DNA from: Leptolyngbyaceae cyanobacterium C42_A2020_001
GTDB lineage: Bacteria > Cyanobacteriota > Cyanobacteriia > Leptolyngbyales > Leptolyngbyaceae
NCBI GenBank assembly: GCA_015272515.1
Contig: JACYLN010000015.1
Coordinates: forward strand, 1 to 64,000
Length of the DNA: 64,000 nt
Reading direction: 5' to 3'
The position numbers and the translations under genes were made by a program. Positions within the stretch are counted from its first letter, which is position 1. Every line of letters starts with the position of its first letter. The notes below the pieces were generated by a model. The model searched no databases, had not been told where the DNA came from, and saw nothing but the letters and a program-made list of their open reading frames with translations. This document shows, one piece after another, positions 17,739 through 25,797 of this stretch.

Positions 17739-18236
17739 ATGCAGTCTAAACCAGAAGGCTCATCGCCTGCGTCGGCTGAAAGTCCGGAGTTTGCTGAACC
17801 GATCGCGCGCAAACCGTTAGTGTTACTGAAAGATACGGAGCGCTCACTGCGAGTAAAAACCATTGATGCGATCGCTCCATTGTTACCAGAGTCATTAGCC
17901 GTGAACTTGGGGGAAGCCTCTGTGATCGCGGATGAATCTCTAGAGCGACTAGCGGAGATTGACCTGGATGAGATTACTGATGCAGCTCTCAAGCCCGCCC
18001 GTATGCAGATGGGGATGCTGTTTGTGGGGTTTGGGGCGCTGGCAATCACCTTTTTGCTGATGGTGCTCTACGTCCTGCATCCAGAGATGACGGTGGCAGA
18101 TCAGATCCACCACTACTGGTATCAATACGTTGGGTGTGTGGGTTTGGGAATTTCTGGATTATTCATGATTGGGCGCGAAGCAATGCGTCCAGGGGAATTT
18201 TCAGACAGTAGCCAGGATGAAGCTGACCCCTGGTGA
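17739..18236 (+). CDS. Conserved two-TM membrane protein, unknown function
   Basis: 165 residues. A Pro/Ser/Glu-rich N terminus is followed by a soluble segment (LKDTERSLRVKTIDAIAPLL) and two hydrophobic helices (about 88-110 and 122-142), with an acidic C-terminal tail. The hairpin topology puts both termini on one side. It lies downstream of the peroxiredoxin after a 147-base spacer of low-complexity G/A-rich repeat, and 100 bases before the hydrolase gene. I recognise no named family; the pattern resembles small cyanobacteria-specific membrane proteins. Confidence 0.75.
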   Translation: MQSKPEGSSPASAESPEFAEPIARKPLVLLKDTERSLRVKTIDAIAPLLPESLAVNLGEASVIADESLERLAEIDLDEITDAALKPARMQMGMLFVGFGALAITFLLMVLYVLHPEMTVADQIHHYWYQYVGCVGLGISGLFMIGREAMRPGEFSDSSQDEADPW

Positions 18237-18337
18237 TTGCGGCTGTCAAGACAAATTAAATGGTAGTTTAAGATACATGCGATCGCAAAATTGCTGTTGT
18301 TTGTGCGAAACGCGCCCAACCTCCTAATCTTCACTCT

Positions 18338-19228
18338 ATGACTGCGACTGCTCTAACTGCTTCTGAGTGGGAACACCACTTTGTTGAAACAAACCGCATC
18401 CGTCTGCACTACGTAACGCAAGGAGCGGGAGAACTGGTTCTTTTACTGCATGGATTCCCAGAATTCTGGTACTCCTGGCGCTATCAAATCCCTGCTTTAT
18501 CGCGCCACTTTAAGGTGGTGGTGCCCGATCTGCGGGGCTACAACGATTCTGATAAGCCTGCAAGCGGTTACGATCTGGATACCTTAGTAGCTGACATTCA
18601 AGGTTTGATTGAAAGTTTGGGCTATACTCGCGCTCATATCGTGGGGCATGACTGGGGTGGCGCGATCGCCTGGCACATGGCACAAAAATTTCCTCAATAC
18701 CTCAACCGCATGGTGATCTTAAGTGCAGCTCCCGTTCAACGGTTTGTGCAAGAGCTGGTTAGCAACCTGGATCAACTGCGACGCAGTTGGTACATCCTGA
18801 GTTTTCAGATTCCCGGCATTCCTGAATGGTTGATTCAGCAAAACCTGGCTGAATTCGTCAAAAACTTACTCCGCGAACAAGCGATTCGTAAGGGTGCATT
18901 TACCAAAGAAGACACCCAGATTTATCAATCAGCCCTTGCCAAACCAGGTGCCCTCTCTGCGGCACTCAATTACTATCGGCAAATGTTTTCTCCCTGGAAT
19001 TGGGTACGCGATTGGATGAATACACCAAATCCGATTACAGTTCCCACCTTAGTGTTGTGGGGAGAGGAGGATTCGCTCGTTCCCCCCCAAGTGGCTCAAG
19101 GATTAGAACGTTTGATTGCTGCTCCATTTAATTTCAAACTGATTCCTCACTGTGGTCACTGGATTCAGCAAGAGGCTCCCCAAACAGTTAATCGAGAATT
19201 GCTGAGATTTTTGAGAAACGGCGAATAA
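18338..19228 (+). CDS. Alpha/beta hydrolase, epoxide hydrolase / haloalkane dehalogenase type
   Basis: 296-residue alpha/beta-hydrolase. The oxyanion-hole motif HGFPE is at 39-43 and the nucleophile elbow VGHDWGGA puts Asp105 as nucleophile, which marks the epoxide-hydrolase/dehalogenase branch rather than esterases. LVLWGEEDSLVPP precedes the acid region, and the catalytic His is in HCGHWIQQEAP. The cap region has the Tyr-containing INYYRQMF-like segment (LNYYRQMFSPW) seen in epoxide hydrolases. It has no signal peptide, so is cytoplasmic. The stop codon lies immediately next to the terminator of a minus-strand small RNA candidate. The substrate is unknown. Confidence 0.9.
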   Translation: MTATALTASEWEHHFVETNRIRLHYVTQGAGELVLLLHGFPEFWYSWRYQIPALSRHFKVVVPDLRGYNDSDKPASGYDLDTLVADIQGLIESLGYTRAHIVGHDWGGAIAWHMAQKFPQYLNRMVILSAAPVQRFVQELVSNLDQLRRSWYILSFQIPGIPEWLIQQNLAEFVKNLLREQAIRKGAFTKEDTQIYQSALAKPGALSAALNYYRQMFSPWNWVRDWMNTPNPITVPTLVLWGEEDSLVPPQVAQGLERLIAAPFNFKLIPHCGHWIQQEAPQTVNRELLRFLRNGE

Positions 19229-19286
19229 AAAAATACCTGGCAGCCCCCCGCCAGGTAAGTTAGGTTGCACTTGAGCAACTGTCTAT
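19226..19286 (-). ncRNA. Candidate small RNA, copy A of a tandem pair
   Basis: Read on the minus strand, the ~61-nt unit starts at ATAGACAG (19286). It forms a 5' hairpin GTTGC-TCAAGT-GCAAC (19279-19264) and has a single-stranded linker. It ends in a GC-rich hairpin CCTGGC-N8-GCCAGG (19255-19236) followed by seven Ts (19233-19227), a canonical Rho-independent terminator. Six bases upstream of the presumed start is a -10-like TACATT, and 18 bases further up the box GGGGAAGGA (19317-19325). All these elements recur at identical spacing in copy B. No ORF fits. Layout and size recall tandem cyanobacterial sRNAs (Yfr2/Cyano-1, NsiR1), but I cannot assign a family. Confidence 0.7.
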
Positions 19287-19410
19287 ATTTCTAATGTACA
19301 GAGTGAACGTTTTATCTCCTTCCCCGACTGGTGTGATTTATGTTTCACCCAAGTCAATCACCCAACCAGGTTAGCGGTATTTGCATAATTTGAACGAGGT
19401 ATGGTTTAGA

Positions 19411-19471
19411 TAAAAAAATACCCAGCAGCCCCCCGCCAGGTAAGTTAGGTTGCACTTGAGCAACTGTCTAT
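19411..19471 (-). ncRNA. Candidate small RNA, copy B of a tandem pair
   Basis: Second copy of the unit at a period of exactly 185 bases. The 5' hairpin and linker are identical to copy A. The terminator hairpin differs at two bases in its 3' arm (GCTGGG for GCCAGG). Both changes turn Watson-Crick pairs into G-U pairs, so the RNA stem survives. The T tract is again seven. The upstream -10-like box is TATTCT and the GGGGAAGGA box is at 19502-19510, each at the same distance as in copy A, while the intervening promoter bases differ. The 445-base spacer 19229-19673 holds this pair and the puuE-like leader. Confidence 0.7.
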
Positions 19472-19673
19472 GTTTTGAGAATACGACGACTTTCAAACAA
19501 TTCCTTCCCCACAAAGTATGAGCGATGGGGATGATTCCACCCTACCCGAATGGGTTACGGGGCAATTTTTGGTTTTGCGGCTTCTCCAGCAAAAATGCAT
19601 TGATTGATGGTTTGTGGAAGTAGCAGGAAGCATACAATGCTGGTCATGATTGAGCGTTGCAGGAAGAATTGTC

Positions 19674-20591
19674 ATGTCCGAAAGCTATCCGCGGGATATG
19701 GTGGGCTACGGTCGGCAGGTTATAGACCCGAAATGGCAGAACCAGGCTCGTGTTGCGGTGCAGTTTGTGATCAATTACGAAGAGGGCGGGGAGAACTGTA
19801 TTCTTCACGGAGACCAGGCTTCGGAAATGTTTTTGTCCGAAATTGTGGGAGCTGTGCCCTTTATGGGTCTGCGCCACATGAATATGGAGTCTTGCTATGA
19901 GTATGGCAGTCGGGCAGGGTTTTGGCGATTGCATCGGATGTTTACGGAGCGGCAGATTCCGGTGACGGTGTATGGGGTGGCGATGGCATTGGGACGAAAT
20001 CCGGAAGCCGTTACTGCCATGAATGAGGCGGCGTGGGAAATTGCCAGTCATGGCTATCGCTGGATTGATTACAAATATTTTGGGGAGGATGCAGAGCGGG
20101 AGCATTTACAACAGGCGATCGCGCTCCATACGAAAGTCACAGGTAGTCGTCCCTTAGGTTGGTATACGGGGCGCACCAGTCAATTTACGCGCAAACTGGT
20201 GGTGGAAGAGGGCGGCTTTCTTTACGATGCCGACAGCTACGCCGACGATTTGCCCTACTGGACGCATGACTACGGCAAGTCCCATCTTGTGATTCCCTAC
20301 ACCCTCGACAACAACGATATGCGATTTGCTACGCCACAAGGATTCAACTCTGGCGATCAGTTTTTTGCCTACCTGCGAGATGCCTTTGACGTGCTGTATG
20401 CCGAGGGGGAAACCGCTCCTAAAATGATGAGTATTGGGCTGCATTGTCGCTTAGTGGGTAGACCCGGTCGTGCAGCCTCCCTCGCTCGTTTTCTAGACTA
20501 TGTTCAGCAGCACGATCGCGTTTGGTTGTGCCGTCGAATTGATATTGCTCGTCACTGGCATGAGCATCACCAACCGAAGGGGAATGGGTAA
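19674..20591 (+). CDS. puuE: Allantoinase-like polysaccharide deacetylase (PuuE family)
   Basis: NodB-homology hydrolase of the cofactor-lean allantoinase branch, which opens allantoin in purine breakdown. ATG 19674, preceded by AGGAAG at a good distance, gives the family-typical start (SESYPRDMVGYGR); the TTG at 19650 is rejected. Family features seen: NYEEGGENCILHGD near residue 40, ESCYEYGSRAGFWRLHRMF, EIASHGYRWIDY and the C-terminal GLHCRLVGRPGRAASLARFL. Length 305 is usual. Purine-degradation partners are not in the window, but allantoin is a nitrogen source and would fit the nitrogen-scavenging theme further along. Confidence 0.9.
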   Translation: MSESYPRDMVGYGRQVIDPKWQNQARVAVQFVINYEEGGENCILHGDQASEMFLSEIVGAVPFMGLRHMNMESCYEYGSRAGFWRLHRMFTERQIPVTVYGVAMALGRNPEAVTAMNEAAWEIASHGYRWIDYKYFGEDAEREHLQQAIALHTKVTGSRPLGWYTGRTSQFTRKLVVEEGGFLYDADSYADDLPYWTHDYGKSHLVIPYTLDNNDMRFATPQGFNSGDQFFAYLRDAFDVLYAEGETAPKMMSIGLHCRLVGRPGRAASLARFLDYVQQHDRVWLCRRIDIARHWHEHHQPKGNG

Positions 20592-20770
20592 TGGGTGACT
20601 GGTGATGGGGAAGGGCGAAAGGGTAATGGGTGATGGGGAAGAGAGGGAAGAGGAATCTCCCCTACCTCCCTTACCTCCCTTACCATCCCCACCTTCTATT
20701 TTCTGACTCCTGTCTCCTGTCTCCCTTCGGGCTGAGCCTCAGGGCGAAGCCTGTCTCCTTGTCTCTTGTT
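20592..20770. repeat. Low-complexity intergenic repeats and a CTTCGGGC-type dyad
   Basis: The spacer between puuE and the next binding-protein gene consists of tandem GGTGATGGGGAAG-like units (to about 20660), CTCCCTTACC units (20657-20695), CTGTCTC units and an imperfect palindrome CTTCGGGCTGAG...GGGCGAAG (about 20727-20751). Comparable short tandem repeats fill spacers at 11575-11635, 14680-14765, 17590-17705 and 62000-62045. No promoter stands out. Confidence 0.6.
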
Positions 20771-20778
20771 GCCTCACT

Positions 20779-22053
20779 ATGAAACCTTTTTACTGTGGAT
20801 TACTAGCTGGATTGGCGATCGCGCTATCTGCGTGTGGGTTTGAGTCCCAGACGCAACCAGAATCAGCACGAGCAAATGAACCGATCGTCACACTTCGGTT
20901 TAGCGGTTGGCAAAGTAATCCCAATGAGGGCAAGCTACTGACGAAACTGATTGAGGAATTTGAGGCACAGCATCCCAATATTGATGTCAAATACGAGGTG
21001 ATCAACAGTGAGTATATGGATGTGATCAAAACTCGCTTGATTGGGGATGTGGCACCCGATGTGTTTTATCTGGAAGCGTTTACTGCTCCTTTGTTGATGA
21101 AATACGAGGTGCTGGAGCCGCTGGATGGGTATATCTCGCCGGAGTTTGATTTGGCAGATTTTGAACCGTCCCTACTGAATGCGTTTAAGCGCAATGGCAA
21201 GATTTACGGCTTGCCCAAAGATTTTTCAACGCTGGCGTTGTTCTACAACAAGCAGGCATTTGCTGAGGCAGGCATTTCCCAGCCGCCGCAAACCTGGGAA
21301 GAGTTGCTGACGATTTCTAAACGACTGACAGTGGATAAAACTGGCGACCGCAAACCAGACCAATATGGCTTGGGATTGGCTCCCGAACTCGCCAGACAAA
21401 CTTTTATGATGCAGGCGTTTGGCGGCAAACTGAACGATGCCAATGGTTATGCCACGTTTGCTACTCCTGCTAGTTTAAAGGGGTTGGAATTGATTGTGAA
21501 TCAATATCGACGCGATCGCACCGCTGCCCTACCAACCGATGTGGGTGCAACCTGGGGCAGCGAAATGCTGGGGCAAGGTAAAGCGGCAATGGTGATTGAG
21601 GGTCCGTGGTCCATTCCCTACTTTAAGGAAACCTTCCCCAAACTAGAATTTGGCACGGCTGAAGTGCCAACCGTGAACGGCAAACGCGGCACAATGACAT
21701 ACACTGTCGCTTACGTGATGAACCGCAAGTCCAAACACAAAGAGGCTGCCTGGAAGTTTATTGCGTATTTGACCAGTAAACAAGGAATGAAAACCTGGGC
21801 ACAGCAGGGATTGGCTTTACCCAGTCGGCGATCGGTGCTGGCTGAGTTGGGATACGACCAGAACCCGCTGTATGCACCCTTTGCGAAAGGAGCTGCTTAC
21901 GGCACGATCTGGCAGGGGAAAGAAACACTGCCCACATTATTCACCAACTTCAACAATCAGTTTGTCAGCGCTTTACTGGGAGAGCAATCGCTGCCCAGCG
22001 CGATGCAAAAAGCCCAAGACATCGCCAACCGCGAGATCTATCTCTCAAATTAA
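20779..22053 (+). CDS. ABC transporter sugar-type substrate-binding lipoprotein
   Basis: 424-residue extracytoplasmic solute receptor of SBP family 1 (maltose/trehalose/oligosaccharide type). It has a lipoprotein signal with lipobox LSAC near residue 19. Family landmarks: VTLRFSGWQSNPNEGK, an early strand motif IDVKYEVINSEYMDVIKTRL, APDVFYLEAF, and GKAAMVIEGPWSIPYFKETF with KHKEAAWKFIAYLTS near the C-terminal lobe. No permease or ATPase gene is adjacent, so its transporter is elsewhere. It is tail-to-tail with the cphA2-like gene (3-base gap), with a 9-bp inverted repeat spanning the junction. Confidence 0.92.
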   Translation: MKPFYCGLLAGLAIALSACGFESQTQPESARANEPIVTLRFSGWQSNPNEGKLLTKLIEEFEAQHPNIDVKYEVINSEYMDVIKTRLIGDVAPDVFYLEAFTAPLLMKYEVLEPLDGYISPEFDLADFEPSLLNAFKRNGKIYGLPKDFSTLALFYNKQAFAEAGISQPPQTWEELLTISKRLTVDKTGDRKPDQYGLGLAPELARQTFMMQAFGGKLNDANGYATFATPASLKGLELIVNQYRRDRTAALPTDVGATWGSEMLGQGKAAMVIEGPWSIPYFKETFPKLEFGTAEVPTVNGKRGTMTYTVAYVMNRKSKHKEAAWKFIAYLTSKQGMKTWAQQGLALPSRRSVLAELGYDQNPLYAPFAKGAAYGTIWQGKETLPTLFTNFNNQFVSALLGEQSLPSAMQKAQDIANREIYLSN

Positions 22054-22055
22054 AT

Positions 22056-22083
22056 CTCAAAGAATTGTGGAAATTTCTTTGAG
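22056..22083. terminator. Hairpin at the convergent gene junction, possible bidirectional terminator
   Basis: CTCAAAGAA-N10-TTCTTTGAG, a perfect 9-bp inverted repeat, lies just after the binding-protein stop and inside the last codons of the convergent cphA2-like gene. T-rich flanks are weak, so it may stabilise 3' ends rather than terminate. Confidence 0.4.
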
Positions 22084-23967
22084 GTAAACGCGGCTGAAGG
22101 GTTCGTGTTCACCGAGTTGATATTGCTCAATTAAGCCTTTGCGCTGGATTGAAATGGTTTCTTGCTTTTTGGTCACAACGGTGGAATGGTCAAACACATC
22201 GCGAGCTAAGAGTGTTTCAGTCTCCGTAGGATTGTTGAGAATGACCAGATTGCTACCAAAATAGAACATTCCATCGGTGCTCAAAATGTCATCTGGATAT
22301 TCTGCAATGAGTAAATCAAGTTTGGGATGACGTAGGAGATTTTGAATGTTGGTGTTGTAATCCTGGTGCAAATTCTTTTGCGATCGATTGATAAAAACAG
22401 CTTCTCGACAAACGGCTCCAATGATCCAGTCGGGATGCTGAAGCAGAATGTGATCAATCACTTCCTGAAGATCTTGCACGGTAATGTGGTTGACGCTAAT
22501 GATAGGAATTCGTGCATCTGAACCGGATACAAAGAAGGTTTTCAGAATATGCGAGGGAACATCGACACTTTCTCCGATCGCAGGTTTAAGGTGCATAAAA
22601 ATGCCTGGAGCTGCATTAATTTCCAATATGCCAAAATTTCCGTCTTTCCAAGACTGCGCCAGATCACGGGTGACTACGTCAATGCCGAGGCAGGTGAGCC
22701 GAAAGTGTTGCGCGATGTCTTGTGCCAGGATGATGTTGTCTGGATGAATTAGGCGTGTGGCATCAATGCTTAAGCCGCCGGAAGAAAGGTTGGCAACTTT
22801 TCGTAGGAAAATGGTGCGATCGCGTTCTAACACACTCTCTAAAGACAAACCCTGTTCTTCCAGATACAGCCGCATTGCGTCATCCGACTTAATTTTACCC
22901 ATCGGTGATGTGGGAGAGTCGAGACGGGCGGCAGTCCGATTTTCGCGATCAATGAGTTCTTGAATGGTAGATTCGCCATCGCCCGTAACTGAAGCCGGAC
23001 GGCGTTCTGTTGCTGCCACAAATCGACCATTAACGCATAGCAGGCGGTAATCATTTCCGGCAATGCTCTGTTCCACAATAATTCGCGCTGTTTGCTCTGG
23101 GGCGATCGCCGCCAACGCCCGGTCAAATGCGTGCTCCAGTTCTTCAGCATCGCGAACATCAGCGGTTACCCCAATTCCCTTATGCCCAACGACAGGCTTC
23201 ACCGCCACCGGGTAACCAATTTGTTCTGCGGCATTCAACGCTTCATCCACGGTGTAAACAATGCGCCCCTGGGGTACGGGAAAGCCCATTGTATTGAGAA
23301 AAGCTTTGCAATCGTCTTTTTGGGTGGTGAAATCTGAGTCGATGTGACTGTCGCCATCAAAGGTGGTGGCGATGCCGCGAACCTGTTTTTTACCGTAGCC
23401 GTACTGCATCAAGCCTTCATCCCACAGGTAAAACGTAGGGATACCCATGTCGTCTGCGGTTTTCAGCAGGGCATAGACTGTTGGACCACCATAAACCGAT
23501 TGGCGAAACACGCCCTGAATGACTTCAATTTGGTCTTCAATCCAAAATTTGCGATCTTGCGTAATAGCTTCAAACCAATCCCAAGCAGCAAAAACGGCTG
23601 CGCGACTGGTTCGTGCATGGAGAGATTGAACTGCAATTGTCATACAGTCTTTGGGGCAGGGGCGAACGCTGCAATGGCTAAAGTGGAGATCCATATCCAA
23701 TTTGCTCACTTCAACCACCGTTTGAGCAAATAGGTGGGCGTGCGTCTCATAGGTGCGTTCCTTTAAGTGAGGGTAGCGATCGCCAATAACGGCAACAAAA
23801 TCTTCAACAGGCAGCGGTTCGCTAACTCCAGTTTGCCCAAAGTCAAACACATAAGCTGCGGTGTTTAGATAGGGGTTAGGACCAATAAAGTACTTGAAGT
23901 TGAAGATATCAAAAACATCTGTTCTACGGGCATTAACCCGACTTGCTGTATCTTTTTCTAAAAGCAT
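22057..23967 (-). CDS. cphA2: Cyanophycin synthetase-like protein of the CphA2 type
   Basis: 636 residues, versus about 870-900 for CphA1. The N-terminal domain (1-210) and the ATP-grasp domain (about 215-475; GYPVAVKPVVGHKGIGVTAD, IIVEQSIAGNDYRLLCVNG, GILEINAAPG) are intact. The C-terminal Mur-ligase-like part is cut short. Where CphA1 has the P-loop (AVTGTNGKTTT) this protein reads ISVNHITVQDLQ (near residue 485), so the second ATP site is gone. This is the known CphA2 arrangement. CphA2 enzymes join beta-Asp-Arg dipeptides using a single ATP site, which recycles cyanophycinase products. It is divergent from a small ORF and cyanophycinase. Other ATP-grasp roles are possible, but the N-domain homology and the context favour CphA2. 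Confidence 0.85.
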   Translation of the reverse strand: MLLEKDTASRVNARRTDVFDIFNFKYFIGPNPYLNTAAYVFDFGQTGVSEPLPVEDFVAVIGDRYPHLKERTYETHAHLFAQTVVEVSKLDMDLHFSHCSVRPCPKDCMTIAVQSLHARTSRAAVFAAWDWFEAITQDRKFWIEDQIEVIQGVFRQSVYGGPTVYALLKTADDMGIPTFYLWDEGLMQYGYGKKQVRGIATTFDGDSHIDSDFTTQKDDCKAFLNTMGFPVPQGRIVYTVDEALNAAEQIGYPVAVKPVVGHKGIGVTADVRDAEELEHAFDRALAAIAPEQTARIIVEQSIAGNDYRLLCVNGRFVAATERRPASVTGDGESTIQELIDRENRTAARLDSPTSPMGKIKSDDAMRLYLEEQGLSLESVLERDRTIFLRKVANLSSGGLSIDATRLIHPDNIILAQDIAQHFRLTCLGIDVVTRDLAQSWKDGNFGILEINAAPGIFMHLKPAIGESVDVPSHILKTFFVSGSDARIPIISVNHITVQDLQEVIDHILLQHPDWIIGAVCREAVFINRSQKNLHQDYNTNIQNLLRHPKLDLLIAEYPDDILSTDGMFYFGSNLVILNNPTETETLLARDVFDHSTVVTKKQETISIQRKGLIEQYQLGEHEPFSRVYLKEISTIL

Positions 23968-24179
23968 AATGCTCTACCCCTAACGTCCGATCTGAGGTTA
24001 GCTGGTTCGACGACAGGTTTCATCTGTCGTGGGTCTATCGTTGCGATCGCCTTGCTTGATCCCAAAGCAGAGAAATGAGTACCACAGCTCATCAATAGGC
24101 ATACACCCTGTGGAGGGTGAAATAAATGGTTAAAAGCGATACAAATTAAGACATAAGCATTCAATGGGAGGCAGCAATC

Positions 24180-24389
24180 ATGCGACAGCACGGAATGACT
24201 GTTACCAGAGCTGCATTGAGAGACGAAGTTCACAAACTTGCAGAAACCGCTTTTCATCGCCATTTAATTTCTGGTCATGGTGATAGCGAATATCCCGACA
24301 AGTACCAAATTGTCTATCAGGGAAAACCCAAACATTTACTCCTGAGAGATGCTTACAATTTCTTGAACAGATTGATGAGTAATAGGTAG
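24180..24389 (+). CDS. Small protein (69 residues) between cphA2-like and cphB
   Basis: ATG 24180 is preceded by a good ribosome-binding site (GGGAGG, 9 bases up). The product is His- and charge-rich with helix-like segments (AALRDEVHKLAETAFHRHL, then LLLRDAYNFLNRLM). It has no signal or membrane segment. I do not recognise the family, but codon use and the RBS argue for a real gene. It lies 212 bases from the divergent cphA2-like start and 477 bases before cphB. A role in cyanophycin metabolism is only suggested by position. Confidence 0.6.
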   Translation: MRQHGMTVTRAALRDEVHKLAETAFHRHLISGHGDSEYPDKYQIVYQGKPKHLLLRDAYNFLNRLMSNR

Positions 24390-24490
24390 GATGCCTGCAC
24401 TAAGTAACTGGGCGAAATTAAATATAAAACAACGTAAGCTGGGTTGAGACACGAAACCCAACGCCCGCAGTTACGCTACGCTAATCCATC

Positions 24491-24559
24491 CTCCAAAGGA
24501 TTGCACCTTCCTACTTAGTTGCTCTAAAACTTGCTCAAAGTAGGTTTTGGAGCCTTTTT
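24491..24559 (+). terminator. Terminator-like hairpin with a competing upstream pairing, ahead of cphB
   Basis: 24521-24553 folds into a 15-bp RNA stem (with G-U pairs) and a 3-base loop, followed by CTTTTT. Its 3' arm can instead pair with two upstream segments: CCTACTT (24510-24516) with AAGTAGG (24538-24544), and CTCCAAA (24491-24497) with TTTGGAG (24546-24552). Mutually exclusive folds of this kind are the hallmark of attenuators. It could simply terminate the small-ORF transcript. The rest of the spacer 24390-24866 holds a GGGTT-N8-AACCC dyad near 24442 and no gene. Confidence 0.5.
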
Positions 24560-24866
24560 AGGACGGTGGATTAAATAACTCCGAATTATAGGTAGATCTT
24601 GTTTCGGTGTTAGCACAGCATAGCGCCTCGCCTCGAAAGATTGGCAGGTTACTATCACCTAATACACCCTATAGAATGCGGTTCTATTCAACTCTCATTC
24701 CTTAGTAAAAATTTAATGGGCTGAAAACTCAAGAGATTGAGCAATGGCGGATGTATAGAGCTTTTGAAGTTTAATCTTTTTCAATCTCTATCTAAGGATG
24801 GTTCAAGATAAAGTAAATGTCAGGAAATATTGAGATTAACGAATACCATCATTTCAAGAAGACAGT

Positions 24867-25721
24867 ATGGAAACTCAAATAGAAAGTGCCACAGTTGTTT
24901 CGGACCCAGAGAATGTGGCGTTGCCTGAATCTTATGGACAACTGATTATTATTGGTGGGGCTGAAGATAAAGAAGGGGAATGTAAGATCCTGCGAGAGTT
25001 TGTGCGGCGAGCAGGTGGCTTGCAGGCACGAATTGTAGTGATGACAGTTGCAACAGGGTTGCCCGGCGAAGTTGGTGCCATGTATATGGGCGTATTTGAA
25101 CGATTGGGTGTGGAAGATGTGAGAGTGGTGGATACCGATTCTAGGGATGATGCCAACAATCCAACGGCGATCGCCGATATTCAGCAAGCAACAGGCATTT
25201 TCTTCACAGGTGGCAACCAGGCACGAATCACAGAGTATTTGAAGGATACAGAACTGGATACAGCACTTCACAAACGATTTGCAGAGGGCGCAGTGATTGC
25301 GGGAACCAGTGCAGGGGCAGCGATGATGCCGGATGTGATGATTGTGGAAGGGGAGTCTGAAAGTAACCCGCGGCCAGAAACGGTGAAGATGGACCGGGGC
25401 ATGGGCTTCTTTCCGGGCGTGGTAATTGACCAACACTTTGCACAACGAGGTCGGCTAGGACGGTTGTTATCCGCTGTGGCACAACAACCCGCAGTGCTGG
25501 GCTTTGGGATCGACGAAAATACAGCGATCGCCATCAACGCGCACGAGGTAGAAGTCCTCGGTGAAAGCTCCGTCACGATTGTAGATGTCTCTGGTTTGAC
25601 TCACAACAATGTGGATGAGTTACTGAAGGATGAACCATTGGCGCTGTGTGGCGTGAAACTACATATTCTGCCGCACGGTTATCGGTTTAATCTAGACACG
25701 CGATCGTGTATTTGTCAGTAG
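24867..25721 (+). CDS. cphB: Cyanophycinase
   Basis: Cytoplasmic serine peptidase (family S51) that cuts cyanophycin into beta-Asp-Arg dipeptides. The nucleophile elbow AGTSAGAAMM places Ser148. GLPGEVGAMYM, GIFFTGGNQARITEYL and VVIDQHFAQRGRLGRL are conserved cyanophycinase segments, the last with the active-site His. Length 284 is near the family norm (about 270-290), with a short N-terminal extension. It pairs functionally with the divergent cphA2-like gene: CphB releases the dipeptide that CphA2 enzymes can repolymerise. No cphA1 or isoaspartyl dipeptidase gene is in the window. Confidence 0.96.
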   Translation: METQIESATVVSDPENVALPESYGQLIIIGGAEDKEGECKILREFVRRAGGLQARIVVMTVATGLPGEVGAMYMGVFERLGVEDVRVVDTDSRDDANNPTAIADIQQATGIFFTGGNQARITEYLKDTELDTALHKRFAEGAVIAGTSAGAAMMPDVMIVEGESESNPRPETVKMDRGMGFFPGVVIDQHFAQRGRLGRLLSAVAQQPAVLGFGIDENTAIAINAHEVEVLGESSVTIVDVSGLTHNNVDELLKDEPLALCGVKLHILPHGYRFNLDTRSCICQ

Positions 25722-25797
25722 AAGCACTCCTGAAATACGGGCTGAAAATCAGTAGAACCTGCTGTACCATGCAGATGTTGGTTGCAGAAAAATCTTG

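Noticed and set aside
24438-24461. GGGTT-N8-AACCC dyad as a possible operator or tRNA-like element
   Set aside because: Matches a common dispersed cyanobacterial spacer repeat; no tRNA fold or gene-specific placement.
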